This document shows positions 22,838 through 29,986 of a stretch of 46,255 nt of DNA, piece after piece. The notes beneath the pieces are model-generated. The model saw only the letters and a list, made by a program, of their open reading frames with translations. It did no database searches and was not told the origin of the DNA. This DNA comes from Oscillospiraceae bacterium (GTDB taxonomy: Bacteria; Bacillota; Clostridia; Oscillospirales; Acutalibacteraceae). Numbering within the stretch: the stretch's first letter is position 1; each line of letters starts with the position of its first letter. The stretch is from positions 1 through 46,255 of the forward strand of contig CADAER010000026.1 in assembly GCA_902787025.1 (NCBI GenBank), given 5' to 3'. The translations under genes were made by a program, and so were the position numbers.

Positions 22838-23490
22838 TCTTCATTATCCTGTTTCATTTCATCAGGCTTTTCCGAAAATCTTTTTTCAATACTGTCAATA
22901 TGAGCGGCTTTTGTCGCTTTGTCAACATTTGTTAATTCTTTTAGTTTTTCATATAACCGGGTAATCTGTTCAGCATCCAACGCATCATTTGTTTTGTCCC
23001 AGATATCACGAACAGTCGCGTAAGTTCTGTCACGCTTGATAACTTTTATTTCGGGAGTTTCAACATCTATTTTCTTCAGTTCACATCTTTCCGAAAAAAC
23101 AATTACGGAAAACAGCGGAACATCTTCTCCGATATAATTGCCAAGCCATTTCAAATGAGTTTTGTTTTGCTTTATGGGATTATAAAAACGATTTTTCTCT
23201 TTATTCGGCAGCATTGCAGTCCAGAATTGTGATTTTTCATCACCGAAAATCCATCCGGAGTAATTCTTGCTTTCAAACACAAAAATTCCTTTTTGAGTGA
23301 TATAAATCAAATCAATTTCAGAAGTTTCTCCGTTTTCTTTCGGAACATAAACATTTCTCAGCGTCATTCCTTTTCTTCCGAATAAACTGACCAGTTTAAG
23401 TTCTCTTTCTGTAAGTTTTTCGCCTCGTTTGCCTTTCCACTCATCATCCAATATGGAATCGACCAGTTTATCCAACAAACTCTTTGCCAT
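22804..23490 (-). CDS. NERD-domain protein (nuclease-related), frameshifted before its zinc finger
   Basis: 228 aa as read. A NERD domain occupies about residues 15-130. The restriction-like core is GKRGEKLTERELKLV, SEIDLIYITQKGIFVFESKNY (acidic Asp plus ExK), then FWTAMLPNKEKNRFYNPIKQNKTHLKWL. The last about 10 residues are an out-of-frame translation of the zinc-finger region. Restoring one base near 22838 would give about 255 aa ending in a complete zinc finger. The gene is AT-richer than its neighbours. NERD proteins are thought to process DNA, but roles are poorly defined. Whether the shift is a real mutation, a sequencing error or recoding cannot be told here. Confidence 0.8.
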   Translation of the reverse strand: MAKSLLDKLVDSILDDEWKGKRGEKLTERELKLVSLFGRKGMTLRNVYVPKENGETSEIDLIYITQKGIFVFESKNYSGWIFGDEKSQFWTAMLPNKEKNRFYNPIKQNKTHLKWLGNYIGEDVPLFSVIVFSERCELKKIDVETPEIKVIKRDRTYATVRDIWDKTNDALDAEQITRLYEKLKELTNVDKATKAAHIDSIEKRFSEKPDEMKQDNEESARNAGRNLF

Positions 23491-23523
23491 CGTTTACTCC
23501 TTTAAATGCCAAACTGCTATTAA

Positions 23524-23580
23524 CACCTCATCCGGTTTCGCCTTGCTCAACCACCTTCCCCTCGAAAGGGAAGGCTTAAA
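23524..23580. repeat. Intergenic repeat of the CCTCATCCG...CCTTCCCCTCGAAAGGGAAGG type
   Basis: A CACCTCATCCG start is followed by CCACCTTCCC and a stem CCTTCCC/GGGAAGG (23554-23560 / 23568-23574). From memory, this wording resembles dispersed intergenic repeats in many gut Clostridia. Only one copy is present in the window, so the repeat status is not shown by the sequence itself. Confidence 0.45.
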
Positions 23581-23604
23581 GAAGCCCGCTCTTTAAATTC
23601 TCAC

Positions 23605-23639
23605 TAAATAACGCAGGGCTGTCTTGCGGCAGCCCTGCG
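23605..23639 (-). terminator. Terminator of the SCP2-aminotransferase-transketolase operon
   Basis: Perfect 10-bp stem CGCAGGGCTG/CAGCCCTGCG (23612-23621 / 23630-23639), then TTATTTAG on the minus strand, 18 bp after the last stop. Confidence 0.75.
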
Positions 23640-23657
23640 AAAATAACTGTTGTTTTA

Positions 23658-24470
23658 TTACTGAACGTAACTGCCGACCGTAAGAAGGAATCCGCCGAAC
23701 TGCGCGCCGAACTCGGGGCCGCCGTCCATAACGATTCTGCCGTTCTTGGTGGCATCGAGCATATCGTCGGTTCCCAGAAGGGTGCCGAGAGCGCTCTTGA
23801 AGGAGTCGAAGCGCAGAGTGAAGAAAGGCATTGCTCTCTTGTATTCGCCTCTGCCGGCTCTTGATTTGCCCGCCTTGATTCTGATGAACGCGGAAACCTC
23901 GGGATGACCTTCAACTGCCATTGCATAAACGCGGTCGGGGCTGGGAGTAGTCCATGCCTTGACCTCTTCGTGGCCGTTTTTGTTGAGAGTGCTTATACCG
24001 CTTGTGAGCAGGTAGAAAAAGCACTTGACCATAAGTTTCTGTGTTTCTTCATCTTCGGGGGCTTCTTTTGCGGTGAGAAGAGAACTCATTTTAAGAAGCA
24101 CCATCATAAATGAAAGGAAGGTGCCGGGGTTCTTTACCACACCGTGCATTTTGGGAAGAGTCTTGGGACCGATTGTGCCTTTGAAGAAGGCGTTCATCTG
24201 CTCAATACTCTTGAATTCAAGCTCTATGTCGGTATGTTCTTTGTCACTTACCTTATCTGCGTGAACTACCCACTCGCCCGAATTGATGATGAAATGAGTC
24301 GCGTATTTGCCTTCGGGAGCAGAAGGGTCGTCTGCGCTTATCTGAATTACGGCGTGCGTGTTCTCAAACTTTTTGGCAAGGCTCGGAACATCGCCCGCTA
24401 TTGTTTTCATAAGCGGAAGAGCGCCACAGAGAAAAAGCTTGTTGGTAAATATGTCATCTCTTGAAGCCAT
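23658..24470 (-). CDS. SCP2-like (sterol-carrier fold) protein, last gene of the operon
   Basis: 270 aa, no signal peptide. Two SCP2-like halves can be seen. The first, about residues 35-130, contains THFIINSGEWVVHAD, then DIELEFKSIEQMNAFFKG and MHGVVKNPGTFLSFM. The second, about 180-268, contains FFTLRFDSFKSALGTLLG, then NGRIVMDGGPEFGAQFGGFLLTVGSYV. This matches the strand-helix-hydrophobic pattern of SCP2 domains, which bind lipids or other apolar molecules. It is paralogous in layout to the first gene of the operon (27751). Context with an aminotransferase and transketolase suggests a carrier or chaperone for a hydrophobic substrate. Assignment is by pattern. Confidence 0.6.
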   Translation of the reverse strand: MASRDDIFTNKLFLCGALPLMKTIAGDVPSLAKKFENTHAVIQISADDPSAPEGKYATHFIINSGEWVVHADKVSDKEHTDIELEFKSIEQMNAFFKGTIGPKTLPKMHGVVKNPGTFLSFMMVLLKMSSLLTAKEAPEDEETQKLMVKCFFYLLTSGISTLNKNGHEEVKAWTTPSPDRVYAMAVEGHPEVSAFIRIKAGKSRAGRGEYKRAMPFFTLRFDSFKSALGTLLGTDDMLDATKNGRIVMDGGPEFGAQFGGFLLTVGSYVQ

Positions 24471-24504
24471 ATGAATCTGTCCTTTCTGTTATTGCTCTTC
24501 TGTA

Positions 24505-25512
24505 TTAATATTCGTCGTCCCAGTTGTCGTCTTCTTCGAAGTCTTTCTTCATAACCTCACGGACTGCAGCGATGATGCCGTTTGCGTCGATACCGGCGTC
24601 AGCCATAATGTCTTCCTGGAGACCTATCATAGCGAAGCCCTGGTGACCGAGCATCTTGAAAGCGCAGGCTTTGCCGCTGTCAACAACAACTTCGGAAACA
24701 GCCGAGCCGAGACCGCCTGTTACGAGGTGATCTTCAACCGTGATGATTCTTCTTGTTTCCATAACGGCTTTGAGGATAGCTTCTCTGTCAATGGGTTTGA
24801 TTGTGTGCATATTGAGAACACGGACGCTCAGACCGTCGGCGTTTGAAAGGAATTCAGCCGCTTTCTTTGCCTGCGCAACGCAGGAGCCGCAGGCGATGAC
24901 TGTGATGTCTGTGCCTTCGTTTACTGTAACCGCTTTGCCTACTTCAAAGCCGTAATCCATTGTGGTGTTGAGAACAAGGTCGAAGCCGCGGTTGATTCTG
25001 ATATAGAACGGGCCTTCTGTTGCGTATGCCGCGTTGACCGCGTTTGCTGTTTCAACGCCGTCGGCGGGAACGATAACCGTAAGGTTGGGCATTGCTCTTG
25101 TGATTGCGAGGTCGGTGATTGCGTGGTGGGTTGAACCCGCCTGACCGAAGGATGTGCCTGAGTGAGTGGCAACGATTTTGACATTGGCCTTCTGGTAGCA
25201 GATGTCGGTGTGGAGCTGGTCGCAGGCTCTCATTGAACAGAACGCGGAGAAGCCCGAAACGAAGGGAACCATACCCGCTTTTGCCATACCTGCGGCAACG
25301 CCCATCATATCCTGCTCGGCGATACCGACGTTGATAACTCTTTCAGGGCAGACTTTAAGAACGTCGCCCAGTTTTGTTGATTTTGCAAGGTCAGCCGTGA
25401 TGGCGACAACCTTGGGGTCGTTAAGCATAATGTCGGCAATTGCTTTGCCGTAAATCTCCGCGGTTGCAACCTCGGTCTGATCTATTGCGTTATAAACAAA
25501 TCCGCCTGCCAT
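24505..25512 (-). CDS. Transketolase, C-terminal subunit
   Basis: 335 aa. It is the Pyr plus C-terminal part of a two-subunit transketolase: the catalytic Glu66 in NVGIAEQDMMGVAAGMA, FVSGFSAFCSMRACDQLHTDICYQ, THSGTSFGQAGSTHHAITDLAI, and a C-terminal ITVEDHLVTGGLGSAVSEVV. The enzyme moves a two-carbon ketol unit between sugar phosphates using thiamine diphosphate. The acidic C-tail (EEDDNWDDEY) is unusual. It is 2 bp after the N-terminal subunit, an obligate pair. Placement in a non-pentose-phosphate operon suggests a special substrate. Confidence 0.92.
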   Translation of the reverse strand: MAGGFVYNAIDQTEVATAEIYGKAIADIMLNDPKVVAITADLAKSTKLGDVLKVCPERVINVGIAEQDMMGVAAGMAKAGMVPFVSGFSAFCSMRACDQLHTDICYQKANVKIVATHSGTSFGQAGSTHHAITDLAITRAMPNLTVIVPADGVETANAVNAAYATEGPFYIRINRGFDLVLNTTMDYGFEVGKAVTVNEGTDITVIACGSCVAQAKKAAEFLSNADGLSVRVLNMHTIKPIDREAILKAVMETRRIITVEDHLVTGGLGSAVSEVVVDSGKACAFKMLGHQGFAMIGLQEDIMADAGIDANGIIAAVREVMKKDFEEDDNWDDEY

Positions 25513-25514
25513 TA

Positions 25515-26390
25515 TTATTCGCCCTCCTTTTCTGCGCGTTCAACGCGTTTTGCGTAGTAAGCGTCAAGCGCTTTCTTATATTCTTCGAATGTCGGGTCGT
25601 CAATCGCCATATAATGGCAGTGATAGTCGCCCGCTACGGGGAGACCCGCGCCCTTCTGCGTATCCATAAGGATGCAGGTGGGGTTGCATTTTTCTTTCAA
25701 TCTCTCGATAGCGATATCGGTCGCGTCGCAGAGTTCCTTTATGTTGTTGCCGTCAACGCAGATTGTGTTGAAGCCGAAAGCGGTGAGTTTGTCCGCCAGG
25801 GGTTCGAGCTTCATAACATCTTCAGTGTTGCCGTCTATCATGCAGTGGTTTCTGTCAATATAAACTATGCAGTTGGAAAGCTGATAATGATTCATTGTCA
25901 TAAAGCCTTCCCAGTTTGAGCCTTCACCGAGCTCGCCGTCGCCGGTGACCATATAGGTAAGGAAATCCTTGCCCTGAAGTCTTGCCGCGAGAGCGGTGCC
26001 TGCCGCGATGGATGCGCCGTGACCGAGGGAGCCTGTTGACGCGTCAACGCCTACAACCTTGTTGGAGTCGAGGTGCATACCCATTTTTGAACCGGAAAGG
26101 TTGAATGTCTTGAGCATTTCGGGATCATTGAAGCCCTTGTCGCAGAGGACGGGAGCGTATGCTATTGCCGCGTGACCTTTTGAAAGAATGAACCTGTCTC
26201 TGTCTTCCCACTTGGGATCGTCAACTTTGATGTTGAGATATTTGTAATACATAATTGTGAGAAGGTCCAGGACGGACATACCGCCGCCGAGGTGGCCGCT
26301 GCCTGCCCATACCGTGGTCTGAAGAGTGAGGTGACGGAGTTCGTGCGCCTTCTTTTCAAGAGCAAGCCATTCCTGTTTTGATAATGCCAT
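25515..26390 (-). CDS. Transketolase, N-terminal (TPP-binding) subunit
   Basis: 291 aa, usual size for split N-terminal subunits. The ThDP motif is GDGELGEGSNWEG (150-162) through N181. Also visible are GSGHLGGGMSVLDLLTIMYY, DRFILSKGHAAIAYAP and SLGHGASIAAGTALAARL. Strong ribosome site AAGGAGGC. It follows the aminotransferase by 65 bp; that gap holds a 7-bp stem (CAGGCAG/CTGCCTG) that may process or attenuate the message. It acts with the gene at 24505. Confidence 0.92.
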   Translation of the reverse strand: MALSKQEWLALEKKAHELRHLTLQTTVWAGSGHLGGGMSVLDLLTIMYYKYLNIKVDDPKWEDRDRFILSKGHAAIAYAPVLCDKGFNDPEMLKTFNLSGSKMGMHLDSNKVVGVDASTGSLGHGASIAAGTALAARLQGKDFLTYMVTGDGELGEGSNWEGFMTMNHYQLSNCIVYIDRNHCMIDGNTEDVMKLEPLADKLTAFGFNTICVDGNNIKELCDATDIAIERLKEKCNPTCILMDTQKGAGLPVAGDYHCHYMAIDDPTFEEYKKALDAYYAKRVERAEKEGE

Positions 26391-26428
26391 AGGGGGTTGC
26401 CTCCTTAAAAGTTATTAATATAATTCAG

Positions 26429-26453
26429 GCAGCCGGTGAAGACTGCCTGTTAA
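26429..26453 (-). promoter_or_regulatory. Intercistronic stem-loop between aminotransferase and transketolase genes
   Basis: CAGGCAG...CTGCCTG arms (about 26430-26436 / 26446-26452) with a 9-nt loop. On the minus strand it is followed by AATTATATT rather than a long U-run, so it is more likely an mRNA processing or stability element than a full terminator. Confidence 0.4.
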
Positions 26454-26455
26454 AT

Positions 26456-27736
26456 TCAGCGAAGTTCGGGATGATTCTTACGAAGAACATTGAACGCTTC
26501 TTCGGCGATATCGACTGTCTGCTTGATGTCGTCGTCGGTGAGTGACGCGTTCATGAAATGGTTGTGGTGGTTGGTGAAGAAAATGCCTCTCTTTACGCAT
26601 TCCGCAATCCATTCCTGGTGAAGAATAAGCGAATCATCATCGTGAAGCATAAGGTAGAACAGCGCGGGCTCACCTGAAACCGTCAGGTGGAAGCCGTTGT
26701 TCGAAGCGGCGGCTTTGAGGCCGTCTGCAAGCTGTATGCCCTGCTCACGGAACTGCTTGGGTGTATTGAGTTTTTTCATTTTGTTGATACAGGCGATACC
26801 TGCGGCGAAGGGAACGGCGCTCATCCAGTAGGATCCTGTGTATGACAGCGAACTTGCCGCGTCTTTGAGCCAGTCTTTGCCGCAGAAAGCGGAAACGTTC
26901 CAGCCGTTTGCAAGCGCTTTACAGAAGCAGATGATATCAGCTTCGAAGCCGTAGAAATGGTCGGAACCCGCAAGGTCAAGACGGAAGCCTGCGCGGACGT
27001 CGTCTATGATGAGAACAATGCCCTCTTTTGTGCAGAGGTCGCGGACTTTCTGCCAGTAGCCTTCCGCGGGAAGGATATTGTCAAAGAAGTTGCCGTGAAG
27101 GTAGGGCATCGCGATGAACGCGGCGATTTCGCCTTTGTTCTCTTCAACTACCTTCTGGAAGCCTTCGAAGTCGTTCCAGTCAACATAGAGGTTGTTGCAA
27201 ACATCTTCGGGAGTGATGCCGGGATAGTCTATCTTCTGGCACCAAGCCGAAACGCCGTGATAATAACCGCGAACGAAGATTATCTTCTTGCGGTGTGTTG
27301 CGGCTCTCGCGGTGAGAACGGCGCCTGAGGTCGCGTCGTTGCCGTTCTTTGCCATAAACGCCCAGTCTGCGCTTGCTACCGTGTCAACGAGGAGTTCAGC
27401 GAACTCAACGATTTTGGTTGAGGGGCAGGTAACGCAGTTTTCGATTTTTGCCTGTTCCATAGCGGCGGCGTCAACATCGGGGTCATTGTAACCGAGAACA
27501 TTGGGGCCGTATGCGCACATATAGTCGATGAATCTGTTGCCGTCAAGGTCCCAGAAATAGGAACCCTGTGCCTTCTGGCTGAAGAACGGGAATGCCGAAG
27601 TGGGAATGTAGCAGCCTTCAGCGGGGCCCTGGTGGCCGTAAAGACCTGAGGGGATAACCTTGGTTGCTCTCTCGAACATTTCAACATTCTTTTCGTATGT
27701 GTAGGTTTTGAATTCTTTTTCTTTTTTAGTTGCCAT
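26456..27736 (-). CDS. Class III PLP aminotransferase (glutamate-1-semialdehyde aminomutase-like)
   Basis: 426 aa, full length for the family. PLP-binding Lys273 lies in ADIICFCKALANGWN and the cofactor-ring Asp is in IVLIIDDVRAGFR. Also visible are the substrate entry motif SYFWDLDGNRFIDYMCAYGPNVLGYNDP, the phosphate-binding NGNDATSGAVLTARAAT and GYYHGVSAWCQ. Sequence type is near the GSA aminomutase/omega-aminotransferase group, but no haem genes are nearby. It probably converts a carbonyl (sugar-derived or lipid-linked) to an amine. It sits 14 bp after the first SCP2-like gene and before the split transketolase. Confidence 0.88.
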   Translation of the reverse strand: MATKKEKEFKTYTYEKNVEMFERATKVIPSGLYGHQGPAEGCYIPTSAFPFFSQKAQGSYFWDLDGNRFIDYMCAYGPNVLGYNDPDVDAAAMEQAKIENCVTCPSTKIVEFAELLVDTVASADWAFMAKNGNDATSGAVLTARAATHRKKIIFVRGYYHGVSAWCQKIDYPGITPEDVCNNLYVDWNDFEGFQKVVEENKGEIAAFIAMPYLHGNFFDNILPAEGYWQKVRDLCTKEGIVLIIDDVRAGFRLDLAGSDHFYGFEADIICFCKALANGWNVSAFCGKDWLKDAASSLSYTGSYWMSAVPFAAGIACINKMKKLNTPKQFREQGIQLADGLKAAASNNGFHLTVSGEPALFYLMLHDDDSLILHQEWIAECVKRGIFFTNHHNHFMNASLTDDDIKQTVDIAEEAFNVLRKNHPELR

Positions 27737-27750
27737 TGATTCCGCCCCCT

Positions 27751-28509
27751 TTATGCAAGATAAACAGCTACTCTGTCAAGCAGTCTGTTCAGGTTGTCGA
27801 GCATGGAAATCATGCCCTTCATTGTGATTTCGCCTCTGCCGATGCAGGCAACGGCGTTGACCTTGCCGTCAAAGAGGTCTCTGGCAAGTTTTATGTCACG
27901 GAATTCCATCTTTGCTCTGAAATTGTCGCACGGGCATTTAAGCGCAACAAGGCGGTGGTCCTTGCAGCGGAGTGTCGCGCCGGGGCCGTCTTTGATGCTG
28001 AAAGCGATGTTGCCGTCAACAATGGCGCTCGCGGTGAACTTGCCGATTTCATCGTTGTTGGCAATCTGAGCGATCGCAACGGCGATAACGTCAAGCATAA
28101 GCTCAGTGCTGATGTTGAAGAAATCCTCATCTTCAAGGTCCGCGGGATCGGGTCTCATATATTTGTTGAGGAGATCCGTGAGAGCGGTGAAGTCCTTGAG
28201 AAGGAAATTGATGTGAGTGAAGCCTTTTGAGGGGATGGGAGTTACCGTGCCGTCAATAAGACCGTTGAATTTTTCACAGGAGCTGAACGGAAGTTTAACA
28301 TCAACTTTCTTGCAGCCCTGATCCATTCTGCATTTGCCGTTTTTGAAGGTGAGAGTCGCGCTGGGACCGCCCTTGACATCAAAGCCTATTCTGATGGGCT
28401 TTTTGTTTGTGAGAAGCGAAGGAGCCTCCGGTGCAAGCTCGCAAAGGTTCTCGAGTGCGCCCAGTATTGCATACATATTGATGTATGCGAGGGTTTTCTG
28501 ATCAATCAA
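27751..28509 (-). CDS. SCP2-like protein with two repeats, first gene of the operon
   Basis: 252 aa from a TTG at 28509, chosen because a perfect AAGGAGG (28524-28518) lies 8 nt upstream. A longer ATG reading to 28584 has no ribosome site and begins in the promoter. First half (about 30-125): IRIGFDVKGGPSATLTFKNG and VDVKLPFSSCEKFNGLIDG. Second half (about 150-250): IAFSIKDGPGATLRCKDHR, AKMEFRDIKLARDLFDGKVN, then the classical SCP2 ending AVACIGRGEITMKGMISMLDNLNRLLDRV. It likely binds an apolar ligand. It is paired with the similar gene at 23658 around one aminotransferase and one transketolase. Confidence 0.65.
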   Translation of the reverse strand: MIDQKTLAYINMYAILGALENLCELAPEAPSLLTNKKPIRIGFDVKGGPSATLTFKNGKCRMDQGCKKVDVKLPFSSCEKFNGLIDGTVTPIPSKGFTHINFLLKDFTALTDLLNKYMRPDPADLEDEDFFNISTELMLDVIAVAIAQIANNDEIGKFTASAIVDGNIAFSIKDGPGATLRCKDHRLVALKCPCDNFRAKMEFRDIKLARDLFDGKVNAVACIGRGEITMKGMISMLDNLNRLLDRVAVYLA

Positions 28510-28574
28510 CTGAAATTCCTCCTTAGTCTGATTTGAATATTGCCTCAATTTTGCTTTGCAAGAATATTCAATTA

Positions 28575-28603
28575 ATATTAACAAAATAATTATTAAATGT
28601 CAA
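28575..28603 (-). promoter_or_regulatory. Promoter of the SCP2-aminotransferase-transketolase operon
   Basis: Minus strand TTGACA (28603-28598), 17 nt, TAATAT (28580-28575). The next start codon is the TTG at 28509. Confidence 0.7.
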
Positions 28604-28651
28604 TAAAGAACAACGCGTTTCGGCAAAAATATTGTTAAAAATTCACATAAA

Positions 28652-28686
28652 AGAAAAATCGGCGGACCGTATTATACAGTCCGCCG
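28652..28686. terminator. Terminator of the 33-aa miniprotein unit
   Basis: Perfect 8-bp stem CGGCGGAC/GTCCGCCG (28660-28667 / 28679-28686), followed on the minus strand by ATTTTTCTTTT. The plus side is also T-rich. Confidence 0.75.
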
Positions 28687-28706
28687 TAATTTTGTTGTTT
28701 TTCGGG

Positions 28707-28808
28707 TTATCTCATTGAGGCAATGGCGACCGTCACAACGCTCAGGACGAGCAGAGCGACAAGCACAATCGCAACAATTCTGATAATCAGGGAACGCTTT
28801 TTATTCAA
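28707..28808 (-). CDS. 33-aa single-pass membrane miniprotein (TTG start)
   Basis: TTG at 28808, stop at 28707. The product starts with a basic MNKKRSLIIR and continues as one hydrophobic helix of about 22 residues (IVAIVLVALLVLSVVTVAIA), ending SMR. GGAGGG lies 8 nt before the TTG, a consensus promoter lies at 28841-28869 and a terminator at 28652-28686, so the unit is complete and contains nothing else. Similar tiny membrane proteins are common in Clostridia and lack a known role. Confidence 0.65.
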   Translation of the reverse strand: MNKKRSLIIRIVAIVLVALLVLSVVTVAIASMR

Positions 28809-28840
28809 CTCATTTACCCTCCGTGTTTTTGTTCGCCGTT

Positions 28841-28869
28841 ATTTTACGCCGTTTTTTCCGTTATGTCAA
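28841..28869 (-). promoter_or_regulatory. Promoter of the 33-aa miniprotein
   Basis: Minus strand TTGACA (28869-28864), 17 nt, TAAAAT (28846-28841). Confidence 0.7.
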
Positions 28870-28886
28870 CAAACACATTTTATTTG

Positions 28887-28915
28887 TTGTAATAAATTGC
28901 CTTTTATGGTAAAAT
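28887..28915 (+). promoter_or_regulatory. Promoter of the CE15-like esterase and rlmD
   Basis: TTGTAA (28887-28892), 17 nt, TAAAAT (28910-28915) with an extended TGG before the -10. Confidence 0.6.
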
Positions 28916-28945
28916 TACTTGATAAACAACAAAAAGGAGTTTGTT

Positions 28946-29986
28946 ATGAAAAACATCAATCTGCCCGAAGTAATCAGAGACGGAATATTTGACCGCGAAA
29001 GCGCGGCGCAGCTTCTGTGGAAATACGAATACGGCACGCCTCTGCCGATGCCCGATGAAATAAAGTTTGAAGACGGCGAATATGAAAACAGATTCTGTGC
29101 GGGAAAAGCCGACCTGAAAACGGTTAAGGCAACGGTTACCGTCAACGGAAAAAGCGCTTCTTTTCCGATGAAGGTCTGTTATCCGTCACAGCCGGGCAGA
29201 TACCCGACGGTTGTTTTTCTCAACTTCCGTCCCGGTGTTCCCGACAAATATCTTCCCGCGGAGGAAATAACCGACAGAGGTATAGCTTTCATTTCAATTT
29301 ACTACTGCGATGTCGCGGGTGATGACGACGATTTTGAGAGCGGAATCGCGTGGCTCTTCAACATCGACAGAACTCAGCCTTCGGCGCCCGGTAAAATAAT
29401 GCTCTGGGCTCTTGCCGCGAGATGCGCCGCCGACTATCTTGAAACCTGCGATTTTGCCGATATGAAAAATCTTGCCGTGGCGGGACATTCGAGACTGGGG
29501 AAAACCGCACTTGTAACGGGCGCGCTCGACAGCAGATTCAGATTTGTTTACTCAAACAACGCTGGATGCTCCGGCGACGCTCTTTTCAGGGGAAAAGAAA
29601 GCAGAAGCGAGCATATCGCGGACATCACGAAAAACTTTCCCTACTGGTTCTGCCCCGCTTTCAAAGCTTTCGCGAACCGCGATGACGAGGTTCCGTTCGA
29701 CCAGCATTTTCTTCTCGCACTCAACGCGGACAGAAACATTTATGTAACCTCGTCAATGGAGGATATATGGGCAAATCCCGAAGCGCAGCTCGCGTGCTGT
29801 GTCGCGGCATCACCCGTATGCAGGCTTTACGGCAGAACGGGAATTGACGAGAGTGAAATAAAGGAAATGCCCTTCTTCACTCATTCGGGCAGCATAGGCT
29901 ATCACGCGCGCCCGGGAGTTCACTATCTGAGCAGATACGACTGGAATTTATTTATCGATTATCTTAACAAACACAAAAATGCTTAA
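28946..29986 (+). CDS. CE15-like (glucuronoyl esterase family) alpha/beta hydrolase, cytoplasmic
   Basis: 346 aa from the ATG at 28946 (AGGAG 6 nt upstream). Catalytic Ser182 lies in VAGHSRLGKTALVTGALD, which fits the CE15 G-x-S-R-x-G-K consensus. The catalytic His is probably H326 in YHARPGVHYLSRYDW. Also visible are DYLETCDF and NNAGCSGDALFRG. Glucuronoyl esterases cut ester bonds between lignin and glucuronoxylan and are normally exported, but no signal peptide is seen here. The enzyme therefore likely acts on imported small esters. Its last 8 bp overlap rlmD. Confidence 0.8.
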   Translation: MKNINLPEVIRDGIFDRESAAQLLWKYEYGTPLPMPDEIKFEDGEYENRFCAGKADLKTVKATVTVNGKSASFPMKVCYPSQPGRYPTVVFLNFRPGVPDKYLPAEEITDRGIAFISIYYCDVAGDDDDFESGIAWLFNIDRTQPSAPGKIMLWALAARCAADYLETCDFADMKNLAVAGHSRLGKTALVTGALDSRFRFVYSNNAGCSGDALFRGKESRSEHIADITKNFPYWFCPAFKAFANRDDEVPFDQHFLLALNADRNIYVTSSMEDIWANPEAQLACCVAASPVCRLYGRTGIDESEIKEMPFFTHSGSIGYHARPGVHYLSRYDWNLFIDYLNKHKNA

